From NCBI GenBank assembly GCA_052148715.1, contig JBKQHQ010000009.1, positions 10,491 to 74,490 of the forward strand: a stretch of 64,000 bases of DNA, written 5' to 3'. Numbering within the stretch: position 1 is the stretch's first letter; each line of letters begins with the position of its first letter. The notes beneath the pieces are model-generated. The model was not told the origin of the DNA. It saw only the letters and a program-made list of their open reading frames with translations, and did not search any database. The translations under genes and the position numbers were made by a program. This DNA comes from JBKQHQ01 sp052148715 (GTDB taxonomy: Bacteria > Pseudomonadota > Alphaproteobacteria > Rhizobiales > Xanthobacteraceae). This document shows positions 17,415-25,152 of this stretch, in pieces.

Positions 17415-19529
17415 TCAGCCTGCGGAGGCCGTATTCGCGGGCAAGGCAAAGCTGAACCGGGCTCCACCCAAAGCCGACTCGTTGTCCGCCAGGATGCGGC
17501 CGGCATGCGCTTCAATAATGGACCGGGAGATCGCCAGACCCATGCCCATGCCGGTGCTTTTTGTCGTGAAGAAATTGTCGAAAAGACGGGGAAGATGCGA
17601 TGGGTCAATGCCGGGACCGCTGTCCTCAATATTGCAGCACACGGTTTCCGGGTCTGACAGCATGGTGCGAATAAAAATACTCCGGCGCACTGCCTCGGAC
17701 TGCGCCATCGCCTGGACTGCGTTGATGGCCAGGTTCACGACGACCTGTTGCAGCTGGGTGCGGTCGCCGACCACTTGAGGAAGCGCCGGTGCAAGATCGA
17801 GTGAGATGGAGACACCCTTCGATCGGAACTCATGGCGCAGGAAGACCATCGACTCCCCGATAACATCGTCGAGCGACAGCAACGTCGGCTCGAGTGCTCG
17901 ACCGGTGGCCATGGCGCGGACGCGGTCGATGATTTCGGACGCTCGCCGGGCATCGGCAACCACCCGTTTTGTGAGTACGCGGACTTTCTCGGCATCAAGG
18001 TCGGGTCGAGCCAGTAGGCGCAAGCCGGTCTCGGCGTTCGTGATGATCGCAGCAAGCGGCTGGTTGACTTCGTGCGCGATCGACGCCGTCAACACTCCGA
18101 GGCTCGTGACCCTGGTCACGTGGGCGAGTTCGGATCGGACGTTCGCGAGCGCCTCTTCCGACAACCGGCGCTGGGTCACATCCTGGACCGCGCCGATATA
18201 CTCCAGTCGACCATCTGGATGTCGGATCGCGTGCGAGGCCGTGTGCAGGTACTTCACCGAGCCGTCCGGCATCCGCAGCCGGATCTCGTAGTCATGGTCG
18301 CTGCCGGTATTTCGCGCCCCCACAACCTTTTCAGACAACAACGGGATGTCTTCCGGGTGCACTCGGCCACCAATCCGCTCGAGCGTCACCGGCGCATCGT
18401 GCTCGAACTCGAAGATGCGATAAAGCTCTTCCGAAAACGTGATCTCGTCCGGGTCCATGCGCCACGAAAAGCTGCCGGTTAAGCTCACGCGTTGGCCTTC
18501 CGCGAGAAATGCCTCACTGCGCCGCAGCTCCTCCTCCGCCCGCTTCCGATCGTCTATGTCGGTCAGCAGAATGTACCAGCCGGTGACACCACCGTCTGCG
18601 TCTCGCACGGGAAGGGCACGATTCTGGAACCATCGATACACGCCATCGGCCCGGCGGCAACGTTGTTCAATGTCGTATGGAGTTCCGGTTGCGATCGAAT
18701 TCGTAAAGGCGGCGATCACGCGAGAGCGGTCGTCTGGATGAATAGCATCATTGGTTGCCCAACTTTTCATCTCCTCCTGCGTCTTCCCGAAGTATTCCAA
18801 GACCTGTCGGTTGAGATGCTCGATCTCACCGGCCGGATTTACGGTACACACGAGCCCAGGAATGCTATCGACAATCTGGCGGAGATTGACTTCGATCGCG
18901 CGCAGGTCTTCCTCGGCCTGCCGCCGTTCGGCAACTTCTTTTTTTAGCTCTTCGTTGGCTGCGGCAAGCTCGGCAGTCCGTTGTGCGACCCGTTGATCAA
19001 GTTCGTTCGCGACACGCTTCAGCTCGCTCAGGAGCCGTGCTTCGTGGAGCCCTATTGCTGCCTGATTAGCCGCGACGGTCAGAACAAGGCTCTCCGTCTG
19101 CCGCGGGAAATCCGCTCGCCGCGATCCTGCCACGATCGCGCCGATCTCACCCTGCAGCCCCAGTCGCAGGGGCACGATCGCAATGTCTCGGTCGCCAATA
19201 GGAATCCGTACCAGCGGAGCCCATTTCTGTGGGTCGGGTCCCAACCAGCGGGTGAGCAGGTCGCCGATCTCTTCTGGCCGCGGCGGCAGTTCTTGCGATT
19301 GAGCGACCCGGGCCACCTCGACCGGCGCCTCGCCGACCGGATCTTTCAGGCGCACATAGACAAGATCCAAGCGGAGCATGCCTAGCAGCACGTCGAGCAG
19401 GGTACGAACAATCTGGGATGGCTCGCCTCCGCTCCAGACGGCGGGAAGAGCGAGGAGGCTGACCAGATCATTGACGCAGCGCTCGAGGCGCTTGATCTCC
19501 TCGGTGGGATGTTCGGATCGCTCTTCCAT
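17415..19529 (-). CDS. GAF/PAS sensor histidine kinase
   Basis: This 704-residue kinase has a GAF-like domain (about 35-180), a coiled linker rich in Glu and Ala (about 185-225) and two PAS domains (about 220-345 and 350-470). These are followed by HisKA with phosphoacceptor H486 in SIAHEVNQPLAA and a HATPase domain (about 585-700, NLAINAVQAM, DSGPGID, GMGMGLAISRSIIEAH). No membrane segment is visible, so it is probably cytoplasmic. It lies 30 bases after the MEDS-domain gene in the same direction, suggesting co-transcription. There is no response regulator in this operon. The FixJ-like one at 30737-31366 is a candidate partner. Confidence 0.87.
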   Translation of the reverse strand: MEERSEHPTEEIKRLERCVNDLVSLLALPAVWSGGEPSQIVRTLLDVLLGMLRLDLVYVRLKDPVGEAPVEVARVAQSQELPPRPEEIGDLLTRWLGPDPQKWAPLVRIPIGDRDIAIVPLRLGLQGEIGAIVAGSRRADFPRQTESLVLTVAANQAAIGLHEARLLSELKRVANELDQRVAQRTAELAAANEELKKEVAERRQAEEDLRAIEVNLRQIVDSIPGLVCTVNPAGEIEHLNRQVLEYFGKTQEEMKSWATNDAIHPDDRSRVIAAFTNSIATGTPYDIEQRCRRADGVYRWFQNRALPVRDADGGVTGWYILLTDIDDRKRAEEELRRSEAFLAEGQRVSLTGSFSWRMDPDEITFSEELYRIFEFEHDAPVTLERIGGRVHPEDIPLLSEKVVGARNTGSDHDYEIRLRMPDGSVKYLHTASHAIRHPDGRLEYIGAVQDVTQRRLSEEALANVRSELAHVTRVTSLGVLTASIAHEVNQPLAAIITNAETGLRLLARPDLDAEKVRVLTKRVVADARRASEIIDRVRAMATGRALEPTLLSLDDVIGESMVFLRHEFRSKGVSISLDLAPALPQVVGDRTQLQQVVVNLAINAVQAMAQSEAVRRSIFIRTMLSDPETVCCNIEDSGPGIDPSHLPRLFDNFFTTKSTGMGMGLAISRSIIEAHAGRILADNESALGGARFSFALPANTASAG

Positions 19530-19559
19530 GCCAGATCGCCCTTGGAGGGCGACCCCAAC

Positions 19560-20189
19560 CTAGTCGGCTCTCCGCGCGCGAAGTTCGCGCAAAAACTCCC
19601 CCGGCGGCACAAAGAACGGGTTCTGGTGGAGGATGCCGCCGATAATGACCATTGGATGCGTCCGCATGATGTCGACCACCGTGTCTCCGCCGAATTTCGC
19701 CAGATCGTACACGCAGATGACCGCGTCGTCGTGGCGGCTCCAGACGTCGTTTACACGCGATTCGAACTCGACGAGATTGTCGATGTGCGACCGACCTTCG
19801 GCTGCCCAGTCCATATGGCAGACAATGCGGCTGAGCGGAAATCCTCCGGTGGCGTTGCCGCTGGCCATTTGCTCGAACGCGGCAAGCATCCGATCCTGAT
19901 CGAAACGGCCGTCCCGAAGGTAGGCTTCGGTGTTGATCCGAAGCTCGAATTGCCCACTCTGCTGGGCAGCCGCCGCGTCGATCCCTGCCGCCGCCAACCG
20001 CTGCAGATGGTCGTCACGTTGATCCGGATTAACGACGTGAACCGCCTTGTCGCCACACTCGAACCCGTCCTTGATGAACGGAAGCAACACGCGATACTTC
20101 TCGTCGTCGCTGTTGAAGAACGCACATACATGACGTACTTCGCCGAGGTGGGAGCCGGCGAAGGGAATGGGTGCCGTGGCCGTCTTCAT
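19560..20189 (-). CDS. MEDS-domain (DcmR-type sensory) protein
   Basis: This 209-residue protein is a single MEDS domain, as found in the dichloromethane regulator DcmR and in methylotroph and methanogen sensors. Visible phrases are HVCAFFNSDDEKYRVLLPFI, GDKAVHVVNPDQRDDHLQRL, LSRIVCHMDWA and AVICVYDLAKFGGDTVVDIM. The fold resembles a RecA-like nucleotide-binding domain. Such stand-alone MEDS proteins commonly sit next to histidine kinases, as here, and are thought to feed a signal into them. The C-terminus (ILHQNPFFVPPGEFLRELR) is the family's typical end. The ligand is unknown. Confidence 0.8.
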   Translation of the reverse strand: MKTATAPIPFAGSHLGEVRHVCAFFNSDDEKYRVLLPFIKDGFECGDKAVHVVNPDQRDDHLQRLAAAGIDAAAAQQSGQFELRINTEAYLRDGRFDQDRMLAAFEQMASGNATGGFPLSRIVCHMDWAAEGRSHIDNLVEFESRVNDVWSRHDDAVICVYDLAKFGGDTVVDIMRTHPMVIIGGILHQNPFFVPPGEFLRELRARRAD

Positions 20190-20293
20190 GGTTTACTCCT
20201 CTCATACGGACCTCCAGCAACGCGGGTCTCGACACAGGCCTGGGCGCCAGCTGAGCAGCGCATCGCCGGGGTCCTCGAGCAGAACGGAGGCTG

Positions 20294-20529
20294 TTACGCC
20301 TCCCTTCGGCGCTCCTGCTCAATCCTCTGCAGAAGACGAGTTCGCCATCCTCCGACCAGGAGGCCATCATCTCCGTTGGTGCCGAACCGAAGGGATAGGT
20401 CCACCCAGGAACCTCACCGCTGAGCCGATAATCAACGCCTCGATAGAAAACGAGTACGAACCCCAGGCCCTCGCCAGAAGGGATTTGCCACAGATCGGGC
20501 CGCGTAACAATGACTCTGTGGGTGCGCAT
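20294..20529 (-). pseudogene. Small unrecognised gene, possibly frameshifted
   Basis: A minus-strand frame begins MRTHRVIVTRPDLWQIPSGE at 20529 and is coding-like to about 20400 (GLGFVLVFYRGVDYRLSGE). It then either continues in frame into the MEDS gene or, after a shift, reads GTNGDDGLLVGGWRTRLLQR and stops at 20294. The second reading ends cleanly before the next gene, which is why I suspect a frameshift. I do not recognise the protein. Confidence 0.3.
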
Positions 20530-20826
20530 CTTGCCGTCCGAGCGCCCTCGTCGCCAGGCCGGTCCTTGCACTTCCCGCCGGGAGCATTTGCCGATCGAAC
20601 TTATGAAGCTTTTGCGACAGGTCGATCAAGCAAACGTTACATGGCTTTACTCACCATGGAGAGCGACCGGGCGGCGAAATCGCCTGCACAGGCAAGTGCA
20701 TATCAGTACGCCGGCTTCCTCGGCGATCGAGGACGCTCCGTTCGAAAACAGTTGGCGGCCTTCGAGCGCCTGGAGGTGCGCAGGGGGCCGCAACTCGTTC
20801 TCCTAGCGAGCACCGATGAGGCCAAC

Positions 20827-21060
20827 TCACTCGACCATTTGCAGGACGATCTTGCCAAAGTTATGGGCACGCGTGCCGGCAAGCATCTCGTGCGTGGCTC
20901 GCGCCTCCGCGAGCGGACGACGTTTCCGATGGTCGTGACCAATTCCTTTTTATCGAAGATATCCCGCCAGCTGGCCGAGCTGCAACGAATTGACATCGAC
21001 GATCGGATAGTCCGCCCGCAGCTGATATCGTTGAGCAACTTGCGAATCCGGCCGGGACAC
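20827..21060 (-). pseudogene. Remnant of a zinc-type/quinone oxidoreductase C-terminus
   Basis: The minus strand encodes the C-terminal end of a medium-chain dehydrogenase split over three frames: VNSLQLGQLAG, then IFDKKELVTTIGNV, then PLAEARATHEMLAGTRAHNF and GKIVLQMVE before a stop at 20827. These three pieces follow each other in the order expected for NADPH:quinone or zinc alcohol dehydrogenases. At least two frameshifts separate them, and the N-terminal part is not recognisable upstream. It is a dead fragment. Confidence 0.55.
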
Positions 21061-21093
21061 CGATGAAGCGAGAAAAAAGTCGCCGTGACGGAA

Positions 21094-21128
21094 ACAGGCG
21101 GCGCCACCAGCATGATGACGCCGCCTGT
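21094..21128 (-). terminator. Probable terminator of the BON-domain gene
   Basis: A 10-bp stem ACAGGCGGCG/CGCCGCCTGT with a 15-base loop lies just after the BON gene stop. On the minus strand it is followed by TTCC and, a little further on, a run of six T. It probably ends transcription of the gene at 21148-21801. Confidence 0.55.
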
Positions 21129-21147
21129 CTGTCCGGCCAAGCGTTTC

Positions 21148-21801
21148 TCAGATGCTAATCCTGACCCGATCGGTAACCTTGGTCACGCCCGGCGCCGCCC
21201 AAGCGGCATTTTCGGCTTCCTGGCGCTCAGCCCAGGATCGAACCGACCCGTTGAGGATCACCTCGTCGCCACTCGCCTCGACAGTGATATTGCTGGCGTC
21301 GATCGCCGCGTTGCGCTTGAAGGCTTCTTCGATCTTGCGCTTGACCTCGGTGGGGGCGACCCGCGGCGTTAGAGTAATCATGTTGCTGACCCCCTTGACC
21401 CCTCTCAGCGGACGGACCGCGGTTTCCGCCGTTTCCTTTTGGTAGTACCACTCCGCCGTGCCTTCGAGCGTGACCCATCCGCCCTGGACGACAACCTTTA
21501 TGTCCTTTGAGGAGCTCGGCAGCTGATAGCGAATCGCCGCGACGGCATCGCGCGCAATGTCGGGATCCGGTCGCTCATCAACATCGAGTAGGCGCACCAT
21601 GATGTCGTTGGCTAGACCGGCCACCCCGGCTACGCGTTTCGCGGCTGTCTCAGCCTCGAACTTCCCGCCGTAGCTTCTGACGAATCCCGCCAGTTCGACG
21701 CTCCCGTCCTTGACGACGACTGCAACGTCGGACGCATCGACATTCGGTGACCACCGGAGCTCATCTTCCACGTCTCGTTTGATGTCGTTATCTGATCTCA
21801 T
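21148..21801 (-). CDS. Protein with three BON domains (OsmY-like)
   Basis: This 217-residue protein is made of three consecutive BON domains (about 5-70, 77-145 and 150-217), recognisable by repeated phrases such as VVVKDGSVELAGFVRSY, VVVQGGWVTLEGTAEWYYQK and VEASGDEVILNGSVRSW. BON domains bind phospholipid membranes, and OsmY-type members respond to osmotic or envelope stress. No signal peptide is visible, unlike OsmY itself. GGAGGAAGAATC precedes ATG 21801. Its neighbours include another stress-type protein at 22161. Confidence 0.85.
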   Translation of the reverse strand: MRSDNDIKRDVEDELRWSPNVDASDVAVVVKDGSVELAGFVRSYGGKFEAETAAKRVAGVAGLANDIMVRLLDVDERPDPDIARDAVAAIRYQLPSSSKDIKVVVQGGWVTLEGTAEWYYQKETAETAVRPLRGVKGVSNMITLTPRVAPTEVKRKIEEAFKRNAAIDASNITVEASGDEVILNGSVRSWAERQEAENAAWAAPGVTKVTDRVRISI

Positions 21802-21906
21802 GATTCTTCCTCCATTTGTTGGATCGATAGGCAGTGGAGATATGGCGCCTGGCAGATGGAAATGAAATCACTCCGCCGTGAACGCTCCTAACAAAGTGCT
21901 GAAGCA

Positions 21907-22089
21907 CTATGACGATCGTTCTTCGAGCCACGTTGTACCGCTAAGCCCGTTGCAATCGCTTCTCCGTGCGCGCAACGCCTCCGCCGAATCGTAGGTGACG
22001 CGACCAGAACGGATGACGCAATCACGCGTACAGGTCCTGCGAAGCGCTTTAACGCCACCCCGCGGCGGTTTGTTTGCCGAAGATGGCAT
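21907..22089 (-). CDS. Small hypothetical protein
   Basis: This possible 60-residue protein begins MPSSANKPPRGGVKALRRTC and contains three cysteines in CTRDCVIRSGRVTYDSAEAL and ARRSDC. ATG 22089 has AAGGA six bases upstream, better than the upstream ATG at 22164. I do not recognise it. The cysteine spacing could bind a metal, but that is a guess. Confidence 0.35.
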   Translation of the reverse strand: MPSSANKPPRGGVKALRRTCTRDCVIRSGRVTYDSAEALRARRSDCNGLSGTTWLEERSS

Positions 22090-22160
22090 CTCATCCTTCT
22101 TGATTCGCGCCGCAGTGTTGCCGCGCGAATCAAGGCTCTGCCCTTCGGTCCCATCACCCA

Positions 22161-22736
22161 TCATGCCGAATGGGAAACCTCAACTTGCCTGTTGGTGCTA
22201 TCGCCAGGCCCGGCCGCTTTCACACCTTCATGCAGGTCAAGACTCGATGGATTGAAGGTCTTGAGAATAGCCTTCGCACGCGCTGCCTCTTCTGCTGGCC
22301 CGAGCTCCATGACCAGAAATCTGTCGGCCTTCAAGGCAGCCTCGTAATCGATCACGCTGTCCTTCGGGATGCCGATGCTGTAGAGGGCCGCGCCCAGCGC
22401 GCTCAGGCCGCCAACCACCACGGCGCCCTCGATTGCGGAGACTACGACCGCAGCAAGGTATCCCAAAACGACCACGTGGCCGACCACCGGAACGGTCAAG
22501 AACAGGGAGCCGAAGAGCCAGCCCCAGAGGCCGCCCCAAAAGGCGCCGCGCTTGCCCCAGAACTTGACCCTGTCGCCGGCATTGTAGAATCCGACGACCT
22601 TTTCATCGGTGTGGTAGCCCTTGCCGACGATGCTGAGGTGCTTCATATCAATGCCGGATGCGGCCAACTTCTTAATGGCGGCTTCCGCCCCCTGATGATC
22701 CGCGAACACGGCGACGACGGCGTCCGATCGTTCCAT
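22161..22736 (-). CDS. Glycine-zipper general-stress-type membrane protein (DUF1269-like)
   Basis: This 191-residue protein has an N-terminal domain similar to general stress protein 17M (VVAVFADHQGAEAAIKKLAA, HLSIVGKGYHTDEKVVGFYN). A glycine-rich hydrophobic region follows (GKRGAFWGGLWGWLFGSLFL and VVLGYLAAVVVSAIEGAVVV, with glycines every four residues) and can form a membrane hairpin. ATG 22736 is fixed by AGGAGGATCAA. A copy of the shared upstream element sits 55-117 bases before the start. The function is unknown. The family is linked to stress by association only. Confidence 0.75.
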   Translation of the reverse strand: MERSDAVVAVFADHQGAEAAIKKLAASGIDMKHLSIVGKGYHTDEKVVGFYNAGDRVKFWGKRGAFWGGLWGWLFGSLFLTVPVVGHVVVLGYLAAVVVSAIEGAVVVGGLSALGAALYSIGIPKDSVIDYEAALKADRFLVMELGPAEEAARAKAILKTFNPSSLDLHEGVKAAGPGDSTNRQVEVSHSA

Positions 22737-22790
22737 TTGATCCTCCTGCATGACGGGCGAGCGCCCATATGGGAACTACCGGCAACGAAT

Positions 22791-22853
22791 AGCATGGGGA
22801 AAGTCGCGGTGTGGATTAAGCCAAGGTATGAGCAGGCTCACGCCATGGTCTGA
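22791..22853 (-). promoter_or_regulatory. Shared upstream element, copy 2 (type B)
   Basis: On the minus strand this reads CAGACCATGGCGTGAGCC, then CTCATACCTTGGCTTAATCC, then CGCGACTTTCCCCATG. It is almost identical to the 31403-31466 copy over more than 60 bases and shares the CTCATAC start and CTT(T/C)C(C) second block with the type A copies. It lies just upstream of the stress-type membrane protein gene in the same orientation. Confidence 0.55.
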
Positions 22854-22880
22854 CAAAGCGACGATACTGCGAACGGTCAA

Positions 22881-23046
22881 TTAGAGCCTCGGTGGCCGCG
22901 GCAGAAGGAGATCGAGTTCAGGCTGAAAGATTGTCAGGCGGGGAGCCGTGGCATAGGCCAGACGGGTGAGGACTTTGAGCGTAGTAAGCCGCTTCTGTAG
23001 ACCGTCATATTTAGGCTTGCCGTCAGCCAGTCTAAGCCACCAACGG
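22881..23046 (-). pseudogene. Fragment of an epoxide-hydrolase-like gene
   Basis: The minus strand reads IRWWLRLADGKPKYDGLQKR then LTTLKVLT before diverging and stopping at 22881. This matches YRWRIGLADGEPKYDDLEKR LAVSPVIT in the intact hydrolase at 25153-26214. Only about 30 residues of homology remain, with no start codon. It is a third, decayed copy of the tandem hydrolases. Confidence 0.65.
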
Positions 23047-23047
23047 A

Positions 23048-24166
23048 TCAGCCGAATGTAAAGTCAAAGGCCTCCACGCCCGGGTCGAGAAACTCGATTT
23101 CGAACGCTCGATCGGCAATGGGTTTCGGTTGCCGGATCAGTTGGTACAGCCGCTGTTCCGTAACCGTGCCCTCGCCCTGTTCATCAACGTCGATTCTGTG
23201 CGCCGCGCCCGGCGGCTGTCCGTCGATCAACACGCGAAATCGCACGGAACTTCCCGGGACCGCCGGGCCCATGACGAGATGAAGATCGCGGGCGTAAAAA
23301 CGGTAGGCAATGCGTCCATTGGGCGCGTTTAGGCCGGCGGCATCTTTCCTCGCCATCCAATCGCCGGCGAGCGCCCACTCGTTCAGCCGCAACTCCGCGG
23401 GGAGCCCATAAACGTGCGGCCTGTCCCAGGCTCCGCCCCCCGGCGACGCAAAGTTCTCCGTGCGCTCATACCCGAGATAATTTTCCGCGGATCTCAGGTC
23501 CCGCCAATCGGCGGCGGCTTCGAAACCTCGAGCCTCCACCGACACCGGTTCGCTACCGATGGCGGGCTTTCCGACCTCGGCCAACAGTTCTTGAATGACC
23601 ATTTCCGACTGGTCGTATGCGCCCTCGCCAAAAAACTGATGCCGTACACGCCCCCGCGAATCGATAAAATACAGTGCCGGCCAATATTGGTTCCGGAAAG
23701 CACGCCATATGACGTGCGCACTGTCGACCGCCACCGGGTAATCGATCCGCATGTCCTTCACGGCCCAGCGAACGTTGCTTATGTTCTTTTCAAATGCGAA
23801 TTCCGGCGCATGGACGCCGATCACCACCAATCCCTGATCCCGATATTTTTCCGCCCATGCGCGAACATAGGGAAGTGTGCGCCGCCAGTTGATGCAGGTG
23901 TAGGTCCAGAAATCGACGAGGACGACTTTTCCCCGCAGAGCCGAAGCATTCAGGGGCGGCGAATTTAGCCACTCGTCCGCGCGCTCGAATGCAGCCAACT
24001 CGGATTGACCGGATATCGGATCGGTGGGGAGCCCGTGAAGGAACGGTGCACGTACCCCGGTTAACGTCAGCGGCTGCGGCATCTTCGTCTCCTCGACAAA
24101 ACCCGCGATCGGCGCTCCGATCGCAAGCGCGAGTATCGCGGCTATCAAGAGCTTGTTCACTTTCAT
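23048..24166 (-). CDS. Exported thioredoxin-fold protein, DipZ C-terminal type
   Basis: This 372-residue protein has an N-terminal signal peptide or anchor (MKVNKLLIAAILALAIGAPI), then a redoxin domain (about 55-185) with VVLVDFWTYTCINW and VVIGVHAPEFAFEKN. The C-terminal beta-rich domain (about 230-372, YRFYARDLHLVMGP and VDEQGEGTV) corresponds to the DipZ-type thioredoxin partner domain. The redox motif is CINW, with one cysteine, so the protein may act through a single thiol. It is expected in the periplasm. ATG 24166 is preferred over 24202 because it gives the signal peptide. A copy of the shared element lies 76-118 bases upstream. Confidence 0.8.
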   Translation of the reverse strand: MKVNKLLIAAILALAIGAPIAGFVEETKMPQPLTLTGVRAPFLHGLPTDPISGQSELAAFERADEWLNSPPLNASALRGKVVLVDFWTYTCINWRRTLPYVRAWAEKYRDQGLVVIGVHAPEFAFEKNISNVRWAVKDMRIDYPVAVDSAHVIWRAFRNQYWPALYFIDSRGRVRHQFFGEGAYDQSEMVIQELLAEVGKPAIGSEPVSVEARGFEAAADWRDLRSAENYLGYERTENFASPGGGAWDRPHVYGLPAELRLNEWALAGDWMARKDAAGLNAPNGRIAYRFYARDLHLVMGPAVPGSSVRFRVLIDGQPPGAAHRIDVDEQGEGTVTEQRLYQLIRQPKPIADRAFEIEFLDPGVEAFDFTFG

Positions 24167-24241
24167 CGCCGTATGCCTGCTGGATTCGGATCGAAGTCGC
24201 AAAAGGTAGGCATGCGGAAGTTAAGCGCGTTTGGCGCCGGG

Positions 24242-24284
24242 GGTCGTTCAACCATCGGAAGGGCGCGTCATATCAATGTATGAG
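24242..24284 (-). promoter_or_regulatory. Shared upstream element, copy 3
   Basis: On the minus strand the core is CTCATACATTGATATGACG and the second block CTTCCGATGGTTGAACG. It faces the thioredoxin-fold gene on the left. Together with copy 4, oriented the other way 120 bases to the right, it forms a divergent regulatory region. Confidence 0.65.
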
Positions 24285-24405
24285 TCGCGTTTCATCGTAG
24301 CCTCGCGGCGGGCTGCAACCATCCGCTGCAGCGCTGATCGCGGCCACCCGAGTGGCTTGCCACCGGTTGCGCGCTCGGGCCGCGTGAGTTTCAAGGCACA
24401 AGCGC

Positions 24406-24448
24406 CTCATACATTGATATGGACCCGCCCTTATGAAGGTTGAATGGC
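24406..24448 (+). promoter_or_regulatory. Shared upstream element, copy 4
   Basis: On the plus strand this reads CTCATACATTGATATGGACC, then TTATGAAGGTTGAATGGC. It faces the small secreted repeat protein at 24507, about 60 bases downstream, and has one extra base in the core relative to the other copies. Confidence 0.65.
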
Positions 24449-24506
24449 AAAGCATACGCGGTGACAGCATTTATTGATCGCACAAAGATCAACCAGGAGA
24501 GAAGTC

Positions 24507-24857
24507 ATGTTATTCAAGAACAAGCTTGCGACCGTTGCGGCGGTGGTGCTCGGCCTCGCCTCATCGACTTTGGCCGCTCAAGCCCAAACGGTTGCTGATC
24601 CGTATCCAACGGGTGCGCCCAATAATAGGCTGGTGGGATTGCCGACCGACCCGTATCCGTTCGGGTACCAATCCGCAGCCACCCCAACGGTTGCTTATCG
24701 GGCCGTATACGGCCCGGCCGTGGCTTATCGGACCATTGGTGGGCGGTCTTATGCGCGCGCGCGCCATAATGGCCGGCACTATGCACGTGTGCGCACCAAT
24801 GGCGGACATTATGCGCGCATGGCCGTGAATGGGCGGTATTACGTGCGCGTGCGCTAA
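24507..24857 (+). CDS. Small secreted Tyr/Arg/Gly-rich repeat protein
   Basis: This 116-residue protein has a clear signal peptide (MLFKNKLATVAAVVLGLASS then TLAAQAQ). The mature part has a repeated PYPTGAP/DPYPFGY phrase, then AYRAVYGPAVAYRTIGG, and ends in four tandem units of about 10 residues: RARHNGRHYA, RVRTNGGHYA, RMAVNGRYYV, RVR. It is basic and aromatic and therefore likely surface- or polymer-binding after export. I know no function for it. AGGAGAGAAGTC precedes the ATG. The shared upstream element lies about 60 bases before it and a terminator hairpin follows. Confidence 0.65.
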   Translation: MLFKNKLATVAAVVLGLASSTLAAQAQTVADPYPTGAPNNRLVGLPTDPYPFGYQSAATPTVAYRAVYGPAVAYRTIGGRSYARARHNGRHYARVRTNGGHYARMAVNGRYYVRVR

Positions 24858-24891
24858 TACGGCGCAGGAACAACGACGGAGAAAAACAGCG

Positions 24892-24922
24892 CGCGGCCAT
24901 TCATCCAATGGCCGCGGTTTTT
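24892..24922 (+). terminator. Rho-independent terminator
   Basis: A 10-bp stem CGCGGCCATT/AATGGCCGCG with a five-base loop is followed by G and five T. It lies 35 bases after the secreted repeat protein gene. Confidence 0.75.
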
Positions 24923-25152
24923 CGGCCGGGAACGGCGCGTGTCCAGCCCACTTACAGGTCATAAGTGTTGTCGGAGGAATGTGAGCGAGTTGAACACGCT
25001 GTACCGCGCTCTGAATTGCGATCCTGAGATAGCACCAAGCGCCGACCTCGTCGGCGGCAATTCGAAAATACTCACGGGAAAGAAAATTACTGGACAGCGG
25101 ACCCGCGGGCCGCGATTGTCAGTCCGCAGGGCAAATACGGGGCCAACGGCGG

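Noticed and set aside
20167..21066. A 299-codon plus-strand open frame
   Set aside because: Its sequence is not protein-like, and part of it lies opposite the MEDS gene and the dehydrogenase remnant, which are better supported.
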